Positions 1 through 8,486 of a stretch of DNA of 30,752 nucleotides are shown piece by piece. A program made the translations under genes and the position numbers. This DNA comes from an uncultured Lachnospiraceae bacterium (GTDB lineage: Bacteria > Bacillota > Clostridia > Lachnospirales > Lachnospiraceae), in assembly GCA_910578825.1 (NCBI GenBank), contig CAJTSB010000006.1, positions 87,734 through 118,485 on the forward strand, written 5' to 3'. The notes under the pieces are model-generated. The model had not been told where the DNA came from. It ran no database searches and saw nothing but the letters and a program-made list of their open reading frames with translations. Each line of letters opens with the position of its first letter. The first letter of the stretch is position 1.

Positions 1-2051
1 TTCTCAGTCAATGCCCGGTATGTGCCGTAAAAGGCGACATACATGGCAACATCTTTTGAATATCCTTCATGGAACAACGCCTTCATTTTTTCTTCATTTT
101 CTTTAATCATCTGATAAACAAACAAAGAGGTTCCATTAAACAAACACCAATACTCCTTTTCATCTCCCAAGATATTTATCATACTCGTTCTTATTTTAAA
201 TAACATATCATGTTCCAGCACATATTCCCTCCTTACAGCATCCGCCTTTGCTAGATCTACCTCATACTCTCCCTCTTGAACTCCAAAAATTTGCCTTAGT
301 GTCCCCCTCTGGTAAACCCAAAAATGATCCATTATACGCCTCATAGTCGGCAACTCAAACTTTAATCCTTTTAAAACCCCCTCCTTCTTTGTCACCACTT
401 GCCTATCCAACTCATCCAGGCATCCAGCATCTTGCACACTAAAAACCCCTTCCTCTATAAGCCTGTCAAACTTATCTTTATCAAATATGATTCCTGCATA
501 CATAAGCCTGCCACTGGGAAATACCATAAGATAATCTTCAATTGTAAATAAACTTTCAGGCATATAAATAAAACATGCCTCTCCCTTTGCATATTTTACA
601 ATTTGTTCCTTATCATTGCCTGTCACTGCCATCAATTCTTCACGTATTTTTCTTACCTGTGCATTTGCGCTATCCTTTAATTGCTCGACATACATTACCG
701 CAAATTCAAAACCTGACTCTAACATGGTTTTCAGGGATTTTTTGTCTATATCCGTTTCCACGTCCACAGCAGATGCAAAATAACGCGCAAGAAAATAATA
801 TCTAAATGCATTGTGTATAAACATTAACTCCTCGTTTTCACTGTCTTTTACTTCTTCCAGACCACAAAATGCCCGATTTATTTTTTTAATATTTTTTACT
901 TTTTTTAGTTTACGCCAAATTTCTTTGTCTATGGATTCATTCTGCCCCATAGTTCCCGCTAAATCAGTAAGAAACTCCCAAACTTGAACTCTGTATGCAT
1001 CAAATTCTAGCTTTCCATTACCGTCCTCTTTCTGGTATCTGCATTCATCCTGAAATTCCGCCTTTATATAGGTTTCAAATACTTTTTCCACTTTGCTGCT
1101 TAAGGATTCCTCATTTCGGGACAATGTTTTATTACCCTGCAAATTCCATTCATCAATAATCTGATATGCACAACGACATAGCAAGGGCGTATCCAATAGA
1201 AAATCTTCTGTTATCCCCATATTTAAATATGTGTTTAGCAATTTCAGATAATCATCTTCTTGATCAAACTGATATAATTTTTGGATGGATCTACATACCG
1301 CAGACGTTTCTTCTTTCGATAGTTTCCCCAACTCAAAAACAACATAATTGTCCAAATCTCTTTCCGCATTTCGCTTTATAATCATTTCATGAAATCCAAA
1401 ATGTTCTGGACGCGATGAAATAACAAACCTACAATCAGGTTTATCATATTCAGGATTGCTTTCCTTATCAAAAAAACGGATAAATCTATTGAACTCTTCT
1501 TCCGTTCCTCTGATACACTGTAACTCGTCAATTCCATCCCAAAAAACAATACTCTTTTTATCTTTCGGAATCCTGCCCATAACATCTGCAAAAACGTCAT
1601 CCAGTGTTTTGCATTTTGAAAACATTCTGGAATAAAGAAATATGTAACCGCATTCTGGGACACTGGAATTTAGAAACATCCATTTCAACACCGTTGATTT
1701 ACCACTCCCAGCCTGCCCGGTAATAATGATGTTCCTCAAGAAAGAATTGTCTTTTTCTATTTCATCTTTTATATTGTCAGTTGACACCTTCTTCTCTTTT
1801 CCATAATATTGGACTGCTCTTTTAACAAAATTATCAAGGATAATCCTATTGTATTGATAATTCATATCATAATCCTTATTTTCAAGCAACCTTAATTTTC
1901 TTTCTTTCAATTCCTTTTTTTCTTGCATGATATCGCCAACAGTTGAAACAGTTTCCGCAACTGCCTTCACACCATCCCCAGGCGAAACATCTACTACCGC
2001 TCCCACGGTTCTCACTGCTCCCACGGTTATTTCTTTTACAACTTCTTCCAT
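1..2051 (-). CDS. NACHT-type STAND NTPase, partial (C-terminus beyond left edge)
   Basis: The reading frame is open from an ATG at 2051 (GAGGG ribosome-binding site 9 nt upstream) to the window edge, giving 683 residues without a stop. It has a Walker A motif GQAGSGKST (residues 112-120), a Walker B motif WDGIDE (171-176) in the D-G-x-D-E form typical of NACHT ATPases, and a sensor-like strand RFVISSRPEHF (208-218). The first ~100 residues are short and charged, with no recognisable nuclease, TIR or protease effector; residues 8-22 contain a small VGAV repeat. After the NTPase core comes a long helical region that runs off the window. Bacterial NACHT proteins are known anti-phage sensors that oligomerise on infection; that role here is inferred from the family and from the defence genes nearby. 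An effector could lie in the missing C-terminus. Confidence 0.85.
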   Translation of the reverse strand, partial: MEEVVKEITVGAVRTVGAVVDVSPGDGVKAVAETVSTVGDIMQEKKELKERKLRLLENKDYDMNYQYNRIILDNFVKRAVQYYGKEKKVSTDNIKDEIEKDNSFLRNIIITGQAGSGKSTVLKWMFLNSSVPECGYIFLYSRMFSKCKTLDDVFADVMGRIPKDKKSIVFWDGIDELQCIRGTEEEFNRFIRFFDKESNPEYDKPDCRFVISSRPEHFGFHEMIIKRNAERDLDNYVVFELGKLSKEETSAVCRSIQKLYQFDQEDDYLKLLNTYLNMGITEDFLLDTPLLCRCAYQIIDEWNLQGNKTLSRNEESLSSKVEKVFETYIKAEFQDECRYQKEDGNGKLEFDAYRVQVWEFLTDLAGTMGQNESIDKEIWRKLKKVKNIKKINRAFCGLEEVKDSENEELMFIHNAFRYYFLARYFASAVDVETDIDKKSLKTMLESGFEFAVMYVEQLKDSANAQVRKIREELMAVTGNDKEQIVKYAKGEACFIYMPESLFTIEDYLMVFPSGRLMYAGIIFDKDKFDRLIEEGVFSVQDAGCLDELDRQVVTKKEGVLKGLKFELPTMRRIMDHFWVYQRGTLRQIFGVQEGEYEVDLAKADAVRREYVLEHDMLFKIRTSMINILGDEKEYWCLFNGTSLFVYQMIKENEEKMKALFHEGYSKDVAMYVAFYGTYRALTE

Positions 2052-2162
2052 AAAATTATCCCTCACATCCTTTTGTTATCCGTCTCTTGGTAAATTATCA
2101 AAAGACACCCACAATTTTTTATTCATTACTCTTTGCTACGACACTTGAAATATAGCTATCCC

Positions 2163-2178
2163 AAAAAGTGTACTTTTT
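2163..2178. repeat. palindromic motif, copy 1
   Basis: The 16-bp sequence AAAAAGTGTACTTTTT is self-complementary except at the two central bases. The same 16-mer, in reverse orientation, forms the core of the larger hairpin at 2311-2342. The copy lies about 110 bp upstream of the NACHT gene start. The remaining sequence between 2052 and 2351 is AT-rich and holds no gene that I can see. Confidence 0.6.
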
Positions 2179-2310
2179 TACATCTCCCTATTATAACAAA
2201 ATCCCCACCTCAAAATCCAATTTTCCCCTCCATCAGGCAAAAAATCACTCAAAAACACCCTATTTCCTTGCGTAAACCCACAAATTATAGTAAAATATTC
2301 CACAAAGCAA

Positions 2311-2342
2311 GCGGTGTCAAAAAGTACACTTTTTGACACCGC
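2311..2342. repeat. perfect 15-bp-stem inverted repeat behind recombinase gene (palindromic motif, copy 2)
   Basis: Arms GCGGTGTCAAAAAGT and ACTTTTTGACACCGC flank a 2-nt centre. The structure begins about 10 bp after the stop codon of the recombinase remnant, so it could act as its transcription terminator, although no clean T-run follows on the minus strand. Because its core is repeated at 2163-2178, a recombinase-binding or element-end role is also possible. Confidence 0.6.
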
Positions 2343-2351
2343 CTATTTATC

Positions 2352-2961
2352 TTATTTCTCTTGTCCAGAACGCATTTCACGCAATCTGCGGTAAAATGTT
2401 GATTTGCTCATCCGGCACTTTCTTAGAACTTCATCAAATTTAAGTTTCCCATCCTCCCAGGATTTTACAATATGCTTAAAATTATCCGGCACTTTGTTTT
2501 CCGGCCTCCCAAATCGAACGCCCCTCTTTTTTGCAGCAGCATTTCCCTGTTCCTGACGCTTCCGAATGGTCTCCCTCTCGTTCTCCGCAACAAAAGACCG
2601 TATCTGCAATACCAGATCCGCAATAAACGTCCCCATAAGGTCTTTCCCATTCCTCGTGTCCAAAAGCGGCATATCAAGCACACAGATGTTGATGTCGATT
2701 TCCTTCGTGAGAAACCGCCTCTGATTTTGAATTTTCCACATAATTACGCCCCAGGCGGTCAATGCTCAATATATAGAGCAGGTCGCCCCTTTGCAGCCTT
2801 GACGCCATCTGTTCATAATCCCCCCTATGAAAATCCTTGCCGGACTGCTTATCCACATAAATATTTCCGGCTGCAACCCCAATCCTTTCCAATGCAATCA
2901 TCTGACGCTCCTCATTTTGTTCCATGCTCGACACGCGCGCGTATCCATATACTTTACCCAT
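2352..2961 (-). pseudogene. small serine recombinase (resolvase/invertase), frameshifted
   Basis: The N-terminal part (2961 to about 2735) reads MGKVYGYARVSSMEQNEERQ, with the nucleophilic serine of the GYARVSS motif, and then SIDRLGRNY, typical of resolvase/invertase catalytic domains. The C-terminal part is in another frame: it continues from IQNQRRFLTKEIDIN through LDMPLLDTR and a GRP hinge to a HTH (SKSTFYRRLREM). Removing one A from the four-A run at 2732-2735 (minus strand) joins both parts into one protein of about 200 residues, the normal size for this family. A good ribosome-binding site (GGAGGA) precedes the ATG at 2961. I call it a pseudogene; a sequencing error in the A-run is the main alternative, and programmed frameshifting is unlikely at such a short run. 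Confidence 0.82.
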
Positions 2962-3027
2962 CTTTATCCTCCGTAAAATGCAATTTAAAAAGTCCTGCTG
3001 TATTTCTACAACAGAACCTTCTAAAAA

Positions 3028-3701
3028 TCAAAGCAAAAAACAGAAAATATTGGAATATAATACTGCCTTTAATGAATTCGGTTCTAAATTTGTATATTGC
3101 AACTTTGCCAATATGTATATATCGTAATAATCTCTTGGTCTTGTGTTTTGATCCCCCCTTGATATAACTGTTTCAAGTTTCTCTGCCATTATTGTTTCAA
3201 GGTTATACGCAAGTATTGAAATACTCCTGTCTTCCAATAGAAGTTTAAACTGATATTCGATTTCCCTTGGAGTTATCTTATTACCTGTAGTAATATCCAC
3301 TTTCAAAGGAACTGCCATTGGTGGATAATTTGCAAAAAACGAAACACGATACCCTGTATATTCATCTCCTTCACGGATTTCTCTAATACTGCGAAAACCA
3401 AACGAAACATCATCATCTAACTCTATCTTACAGAATTCCTCGAACATTTCGCAGACAGTCTGTTCAGTTACAGGCAGTCCCTTAATTGTTGCATCCATAT
3501 CCATAGTTGCTCTGGTATCAAGACCGACCATTGCCGCAATCAAAAAGCCACCCTTCAGGATAAAATTTTGCTGATATTTTGAAACAGATATTCTTTCTAA
3601 CAATCTTTCCAAGATAAAATTCTGCATTACAAGCTGTGCAGATATATGTTATTTTTTGCAAGATTTTTCAGAATTGCCTTTAGCTGCATTGTATTTTTCA
3701 T
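3028..3701 (-). pseudogene. abiEii: AbiEii-type nucleotidyltransferase toxin, frameshifted and 3'-truncated
   Basis: The main part (from 3627) reads ILKGGFLIAAMVGLDTR, then MDMDATIKGLP, the conserved nucleotidyltransferase core of AbiEii toxins, and later NLETIMAEKLETVISRG and RPRDYYDIY. The true start is the ATG at 3701, behind GGAGGTG, in a different frame; the frames are joined if one TA is removed from the ATATAT stretch at 3642-3647, giving the expected N-terminus (AKNNISAQLVMQNF). The protein stops after SLKAVL plus about nine unrelated residues, whereas family members are about 290 residues, so the C-terminal third is missing. The ATG overlaps the abiEi stop codon (ATGA), the standard abiE operon arrangement. 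It is almost certainly inactive. Confidence 0.85.
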
Positions 3702-4210
3702 AACAACACCTCCAGATACGCCCTGAGCCTTGCTTCAACCTTAAAAATTTTTGCATACTCTGATAAGGCAGGAATATTTTTTTCCGTTCTGGTTACATAA
3801 AATTTATATGCATTCGCAACTATTTGAATATCCATCTGACTATGCGATCTTAGAATATCACATAGCGTACGCTCAATGCTATAAGCCTTTACTTTATTCC
3901 CTCCCGGTGTAGTCGCATCTACTATTCCCAGATCATATAACGTCTCTTTACATTGCGTACATTGAATATTTTCTTTCTTTGGTTTTGTCAAATTGTAATT
4001 CATCGGAAATGTCATATGATATCTGTTCGGTGTTTTATCGGTTAAATCCCACAAAAACTACGCGGTTCCATGAGAATAAATTCCCTTTTTAAAACGATTT
4101 TGTAAATTAAAAATCTCATCCTCCCAAACCTCCGGCAAAATATATACACCTCTTGCCGATTTCTCGATCATGCCTTTGTCAACGAGATTTTTGTGCTCAT
4201 TATAATACAT
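3698..4210 (-). pseudogene. abiEi: AbiEi-type antitoxin, nonsense codon and missing N-terminus
   Basis: Reading upstream in the same frame from the intact distal part (WDLTDKTPNRYHMTFP ... LSEYAKIFKVEARLRAYLEVLL) one meets a TAG at 4058-4060, where relatives have a leucine (context SHGTA-stop-FLWDLTDK). The homology then continues upstream as IEKSARGVYILPEVWEDE to an ATG at 4210. About 30 further N-terminal residues, usually part of the winged helix-turn-helix, are absent, and a TAA sits at 4241-4243. AbiEi normally represses the operon and neutralises AbiEii. With both partners damaged, the system is a relic. The truncated 5' end lies 42 bp from the LysR stop codon, suggesting a rearrangement there. 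Confidence 0.82.
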
Positions 4211-4251
4211 TCTTACAGTACAAATGCCAATACATATGCATTATTTAACAA

Positions 4252-5127
4252 TCACCCTTCCAACCACTCCCTCACATGCTTAATAAACCGTGCCACTGTC
4301 GGAGAGAGAATCTGGTTTTTCTTCCACACCAGAACGCATCCGCTCGTTATCTCCGGTTCCAGCGGACGCAGGCACAGCGTATCCCTACACTCGGAAAATT
4401 CCATCGTCATTGCCACGCCAAGCCCGCTTTCCACCATGATTGACTGGTTATTATATGAAAGATTGCAGGTTGTGGCAATCCGTAGTTTTTCCGCCCTTTG
4501 CCCAAACCAATGCTCCAGTTCGTTTCGCACAGACTGACGTTTCGCGATAATTAAAGGAATATCCACCAAATCGTCCGGCGTAATTTTTTCTTTCCCCGCC
4601 AAAGGAGAATCCCTGCGTATCAATACGCGCCATCTTTCCTCTATCGGCATCTTTATGTATTGATAGCGGCTAATTTCCACCGGCTCCAGCAAAAGCCCCA
4701 TATCTAAAATGCCATTCTCCAGTCGTTCTTTCACATCATCCGCAATCGCAGTATAAATCTCAAAACTTACATCGGGATATTTCTGCCGGAACGACGTCAT
4801 CATCTCACAGAGAACTTTCATATTCTGTGTTTCCCCACAGCCAATTGAAATTTCTCCGGATACCGTCTCCTCCTCGTGCCTCAGCTCATGCTCCGTCTTT
4901 TTCGTCAAATCAACGATCTCCTGTGCGCGCCGCCGCAGAAGCATCCCATCTTCCGTCAGCAGAATATTATGATTGCCCCTGTGAAACAATTTCACACCAA
5001 GCTCCTCTTCAAGCTGCATAAGCTGTCTGGAAAGCGTCGGCTGCGTAATATGCAGCTGCGTGGCCGCCCTTGTAATATTTTCTTCCCTTGCTGCTACAAG
5101 GAAATACTGTAACACCCGAAGTTCCAT
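4252..5127 (-). CDS. LysR-type transcriptional regulator
   Basis: A 291-residue protein of normal family length. The N-terminal winged HTH is clear (MELRVLQYFLVAAREENITR, then AATQLHITQPTLSRQLMQLE, residues about 1-60), followed by a linker helix and an effector-binding domain (GEISIGCGETQNMKVL; ESGLGVAMTM near the C-terminus). The start is the ATG behind AGGGGGA. The gene lies 34 bp downstream of the LlaJI-type nuclease and in the same direction, so it may be read through from the restriction operon. LysR proteins usually control a divergent neighbour, but here there is none, so the target is unknown. The ligand cannot be read from sequence. Confidence 0.92.
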   Translation of the reverse strand: MELRVLQYFLVAAREENITRAATQLHITQPTLSRQLMQLEEELGVKLFHRGNHNILLTEDGMLLRRRAQEIVDLTKKTEHELRHEEETVSGEISIGCGETQNMKVLCEMMTSFRQKYPDVSFEIYTAIADDVKERLENGILDMGLLLEPVEISRYQYIKMPIEERWRVLIRRDSPLAGKEKITPDDLVDIPLIIAKRQSVRNELEHWFGQRAEKLRIATTCNLSYNNQSIMVESGLGVAMTMEFSECRDTLCLRPLEPEITSGCVLVWKKNQILSPTVARFIKHVREWLEG

Positions 5128-5161
5128 ACAAACATCCCCCTGAACCTATATTATCACAATT

Positions 5162-6445
5162 TTACCGGACATCTTTTTCTCCTGCCTGCGCAACCGGCCC
5201 CCTTCGAAGAACCGCCTCAATGCACGCCGCCAATTCCGCTTTCTCCTTCACAGGATTCCCTGCATAATGATACATCAGATGCCTGGTATCCACGACAATC
5301 CCCTGAATACGCTCGTAATATTTGCGGTTGCACCGCCAATCACCAACCGCCTCCCCAATATTGCCGACAATTGTACGCAACTCGAACGGATTCTCAGCCA
5401 TATTATAAGGCATTAAAAAGGCATTAAACAATTTGTCTACATCCACATTCTGATGCTTTTCCAGATACTCTCCGTAAGTAATCTGCTTATGGATGGAGGA
5501 TGCGTCCGGCAGGTGCGTCGGAATGCCGCTCTGCCCATATTTATAAAATTTCGCATCCAGAACATAATATTTCCCCTCATAAATCATAATCGTATCCGGC
5601 TGCAAGGCACGCATCTGCTTATTGTCGCCATAATCCAACATCCATCTGGAATGCGGAAAATAACGTTCCTTATCGCGTACGCCAAACGCCCGGTCAACCA
5701 ATTTCTCCCAGACATTTTGAAAATCATCGACGCCATAATAAAACTGCCTGTCCAAAGTCTCCTCGTCCATATATTCCAGCATGGCCTTCATCCCCTGAAA
5801 CAGCATCCGTTTCCTGTCATCGTTCGTCTCTGCAAGCTTTTGCTGCACGATTGCGATGGAGGTTCGGATATCCGGATGCGCCCCCGGACTATCCGGCATA
5901 TAGGATACATACAGCCAACCCAGTTTCTGAAAAGCCTCGTAGACACAAAACCGATTAATCTGCGTAATCAGTTTCGTATCGTTGGGTCTTGAGGCGCGAA
6001 CCTCATACGTGGTATAAATAAAAGAAGGGATTCCTGATTGATTCTGTATCAGAGGCGTATGTTTGCGGACAGTCCTCGCCCAGTCCTGCTTTCCGGCAGG
6101 CGACGCGCGGTACGTCCGTTCCGTCTCCACATAATAATTACCGCCTATGGCAAAGTAATATTCGAGCACGCTTTGATAGGCATGGATGGGAAAATCCACC
6201 GTCTGCGGCGTGTTAAATTGACTTACTGCAAGCAACCGCTCCTTTTGCGTCGTAAACTCTGCCAAGACCTGTATCAGATGCCGGATATCCGTCCGTATTT
6301 CCGCATCTGTTTCCGGCAGGCGGTAGCCAATCGGAAAACAAACCTGCGCACCGTGGCTGTCTGCCCGGATGCCGACAAAACGATCTCCCTCTTCATTTGT
6401 ATTTACATGACAAATCTCCCGAATATCATACTCCATGCCTGCCAT
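5162..6445 (-). CDS. LlaJI-type restriction endonuclease subunit (McrC-like, PD-(D/E)XK)
   Basis: The protein resembles the R2 subunit of LlaJI-type systems. Near residues 275-300 it carries LQPDTIMIY followed by YYVLDAKFYKYG: the D...DxK spacing of a PD-(D/E)XK nuclease, with an upstream VWEKLVDRAFG helix that may supply the conserved Glu. Several in-frame starts exist (6496, 6460, 6445, 6436). I chose ATG 6445 because GGGGGA lies 4-5 nt before it and the overlap with the upstream gene falls to about 20 bp; that gives about 427 residues. In the family the nuclease is recruited and activated by the McrB-like NTPase encoded immediately upstream. It is the last gene of the five-gene operon. DNA cleavage at the unmethylated target is inferred from the family. 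Confidence 0.85.
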   Translation of the reverse strand: MAGMEYDIREICHVNTNEEGDRFVGIRADSHGAQVCFPIGYRLPETDAEIRTDIRHLIQVLAEFTTQKERLLAVSQFNTPQTVDFPIHAYQSVLEYYFAIGGNYYVETERTYRASPAGKQDWARTVRKHTPLIQNQSGIPSFIYTTYEVRASRPNDTKLITQINRFCVYEAFQKLGWLYVSYMPDSPGAHPDIRTSIAIVQQKLAETNDDRKRMLFQGMKAMLEYMDEETLDRQFYYGVDDFQNVWEKLVDRAFGVRDKERYFPHSRWMLDYGDNKQMRALQPDTIMIYEGKYYVLDAKFYKYGQSGIPTHLPDASSIHKQITYGEYLEKHQNVDVDKLFNAFLMPYNMAENPFELRTIVGNIGEAVGDWRCNRKYYERIQGIVVDTRHLMYHYAGNPVKEKAELAACIEAVLRRGPVAQAGEKDVR

Positions 6446-8471
6446 CCATTCCCCCGTCATCCGCTTCCTGTGAACCCGCAAATGCATTTCTGACATTTTC
6501 TTTCAACACTTCAAACCTCGCCGTACCCTGTGCATACAAAAACGCGTGAATCATCTGTTCCAGGCTCGGGTAATCTGCTATTTCAAATACTGCCTCACGG
6601 TTAAATTTAAACGCATCATCCCATAAATATTTCATGACCTTTTCCGAAAATTTACGGTTCTGTTTCATCGCCTCGCGGATTTCGGATAATCGTTGTTCCT
6701 CTGCCGCATCCAACGCATCTTCCCGCTCTTTCCTGCGCAGAATATCATACTCGCCGCTCTGAAGGTTTCCCATTTTCCCATCATAATATAAATCTGTCGG
6801 ATGAGCAAAGTATACGCCCAGCCGCTTATCCTCCGACACTGCCATGCCAGCTCCACCGCTGACAATGATCTTATTGATTTCAGTACAGAACGTTCTCCAG
6901 GTCACCTTCGTATCAAGAATTTCCGCATCTGCAAACGCAGACGGCGCATTGTCAAAATCATTTTCCACCAGATGCATTTCCCATCTGCGCTGAAACGCAG
7001 TATCAAGTGTAAACACATTCTGATCGGACGTGTTCATCGTTCCGATAATGGAAAGATTAGAGGGAATTCGAACCTGATTCCCTTTGCGTTCCTCACCGTA
7101 CATTTCCCGGGCAATATCCTGATTGGAAACAGGGTACTCACTTGTTCCCATGGGATACCCGTCATTTCCCAGATCCGTTACTGTAACTTTCCTGTCCAGG
7201 AGCTGGAACACCTCTCCAAATATCGCAGGCGCATTTCCGCGGTTTATCTCTTCAATAACCAGTATATATTCCGTCTGTGGATTTTGATATGCCTCGGACA
7301 TGATTTTCGTAAAAGGTCCCGGCTTAAACTCATAGCTCACCTGTCCATCGTCCGCCACTGCCGGAAGAATCTGACCTACAAAATCAGAATACGTATAATC
7401 CGGGTGGAAAACCAAACGCTCTACCTTACTATCCGGCTTGCAATATTCATGTGCAATCGTCCAGCTTTTCCCGGAACCGGGAACGCCATAGAGAAGGACG
7501 TTCCTTCCACCGGGTACACGAGATTTTTCCCGATCCGCCTGCGGTAACAGATCTTTTTGCAGAGAAACCTCTTCCTGCATCTCCTCGCCCACTTCTGCCT
7601 GAGAAAACTCCTTTAATTCGAACAGTGACTTTCTGGAGCCAAGGAAATCGAGGTAGTGATCGGTCGTGTAGATATTGGGATTTTCCTCAAAAACATATAC
7701 TTTCTCAGCCACGCTGGCAATAAATTCTTCTTTGAGAAAAATGCCATCCTTGCTGACCGCCAGGGCTGGGAGCTGTTTCAAGGCCTGAATCAAACGGTTG
7801 TCAAACTTCTCCCGGTATTGCTCAAACCTGCTGTTCGCAGATTGATCCGCACGTAACAACTGAATCAGCAGCAGCGTTTCCAGAAACCCTTCGAATGTTT
7901 TTGTCGTGGCCACAAAATAGCGGTATTCCGTGATGGTAATGGCATATTTTCCAGTCGAACGCCCCAGTTCCAGTAATATCTTATACAGCAACATCACCGG
8001 ATATAAGCGGTACTCCTTCCTGACGCTGTTCGCCGCCTCATCAACCGGAGAACTGAGAAACATTTTCTCTATCTGCCGCTCTATGATATCCGTATATAAC
8101 TCCGTCTTTTCAAATTCCCCCGCACACCTGTCATTGATTTCCTCAAAGGTATCCGTAATCTTTGCCCGCTCATAGGGCATCCGCCCGCCGGTATCCGACA
8201 CCATGGTAATCAATCCAAAAAATGCCGCCACACGCAAAGCCCGGTAATTATTCGAAATATTCACCTCTGGTTTTACGACGCCAAGCTGCTGAATTTTCCG
8301 CCCGATATAATCCTGCAAATTATCACTGTTCTGTCCCTCCTTGTATTCTTTCAGAAAAGAAACCAGATAACACAGGCTGTCAAACGCCGTCGGCTGTTTC
8401 ACCAGATACCAACACTCGTAATCGCCTGACTGGTTGAGTTCCTCTAATTTCTTTTGTAACATTGGATTCAT
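6426..8471 (-). CDS. McrB-like AAA+ NTPase of a LlaJI-type restriction system
   Basis: A 681-residue protein. The first ~300 residues are largely helical, with no motif I recognise, and probably form the DNA-binding or assembly part. The AAA+ core has Walker A GVPGSGKS (residues 329-336), Walker B ILVIEEINRGNA (403-414), the McrB-type signature MNTSDQ (479-484) and an arginine-finger region FQRRWEM. In McrB and R1.LlaJI this motor hydrolyses GTP and drives translocation that activates the partner nuclease. The start ATG at 8471 has GGGAGG about 8 nt upstream. It lies 15 bp behind the cytosine methyltransferase and overlaps the nuclease gene, which indicates translational coupling. Nucleotide preference (GTP or ATP) cannot be decided from the motifs alone. 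Confidence 0.9.
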   Translation of the reverse strand: MNPMLQKKLEELNQSGDYECWYLVKQPTAFDSLCYLVSFLKEYKEGQNSDNLQDYIGRKIQQLGVVKPEVNISNNYRALRVAAFFGLITMVSDTGGRMPYERAKITDTFEEINDRCAGEFEKTELYTDIIERQIEKMFLSSPVDEAANSVRKEYRLYPVMLLYKILLELGRSTGKYAITITEYRYFVATTKTFEGFLETLLLIQLLRADQSANSRFEQYREKFDNRLIQALKQLPALAVSKDGIFLKEEFIASVAEKVYVFEENPNIYTTDHYLDFLGSRKSLFELKEFSQAEVGEEMQEEVSLQKDLLPQADREKSRVPGGRNVLLYGVPGSGKSWTIAHEYCKPDSKVERLVFHPDYTYSDFVGQILPAVADDGQVSYEFKPGPFTKIMSEAYQNPQTEYILVIEEINRGNAPAIFGEVFQLLDRKVTVTDLGNDGYPMGTSEYPVSNQDIAREMYGEERKGNQVRIPSNLSIIGTMNTSDQNVFTLDTAFQRRWEMHLVENDFDNAPSAFADAEILDTKVTWRTFCTEINKIIVSGGAGMAVSEDKRLGVYFAHPTDLYYDGKMGNLQSGEYDILRRKEREDALDAAEEQRLSEIREAMKQNRKFSEKVMKYLWDDAFKFNREAVFEIADYPSLEQMIHAFLYAQGTARFEVLKENVRNAFAGSQEADDGGMDGRHGV

Positions 8472-8486
8472 CCCCTGTTCCTCCCT

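Noticed and set aside
2674..2762. Programmed frameshift in the recombinase
   Set aside because: The slip site is only four A residues, with no internal ribosome-binding site or stimulating stem; simple mutation is more likely.
2472..3167. Plus-strand open frame of 231 codons
   Set aside because: It lies opposite the recombinase and abiEii relics, has no ribosome-binding site and gives a composition unlike a real protein.
6801..7547. Long plus-strand open frame opposite the McrB-like gene
   Set aside because: Antisense shadow; rich in Arg, Ile and His with no domain, while the minus strand has full AAA+ motifs.
5162..8471. Classical McrBC (methylation-dependent) system
   Set aside because: The NTPase is McrB-like, but the partner nuclease has the LlaJI form and two methyltransferases precede it in the same operon, which fits protection by methylation rather than cutting of methylated DNA.
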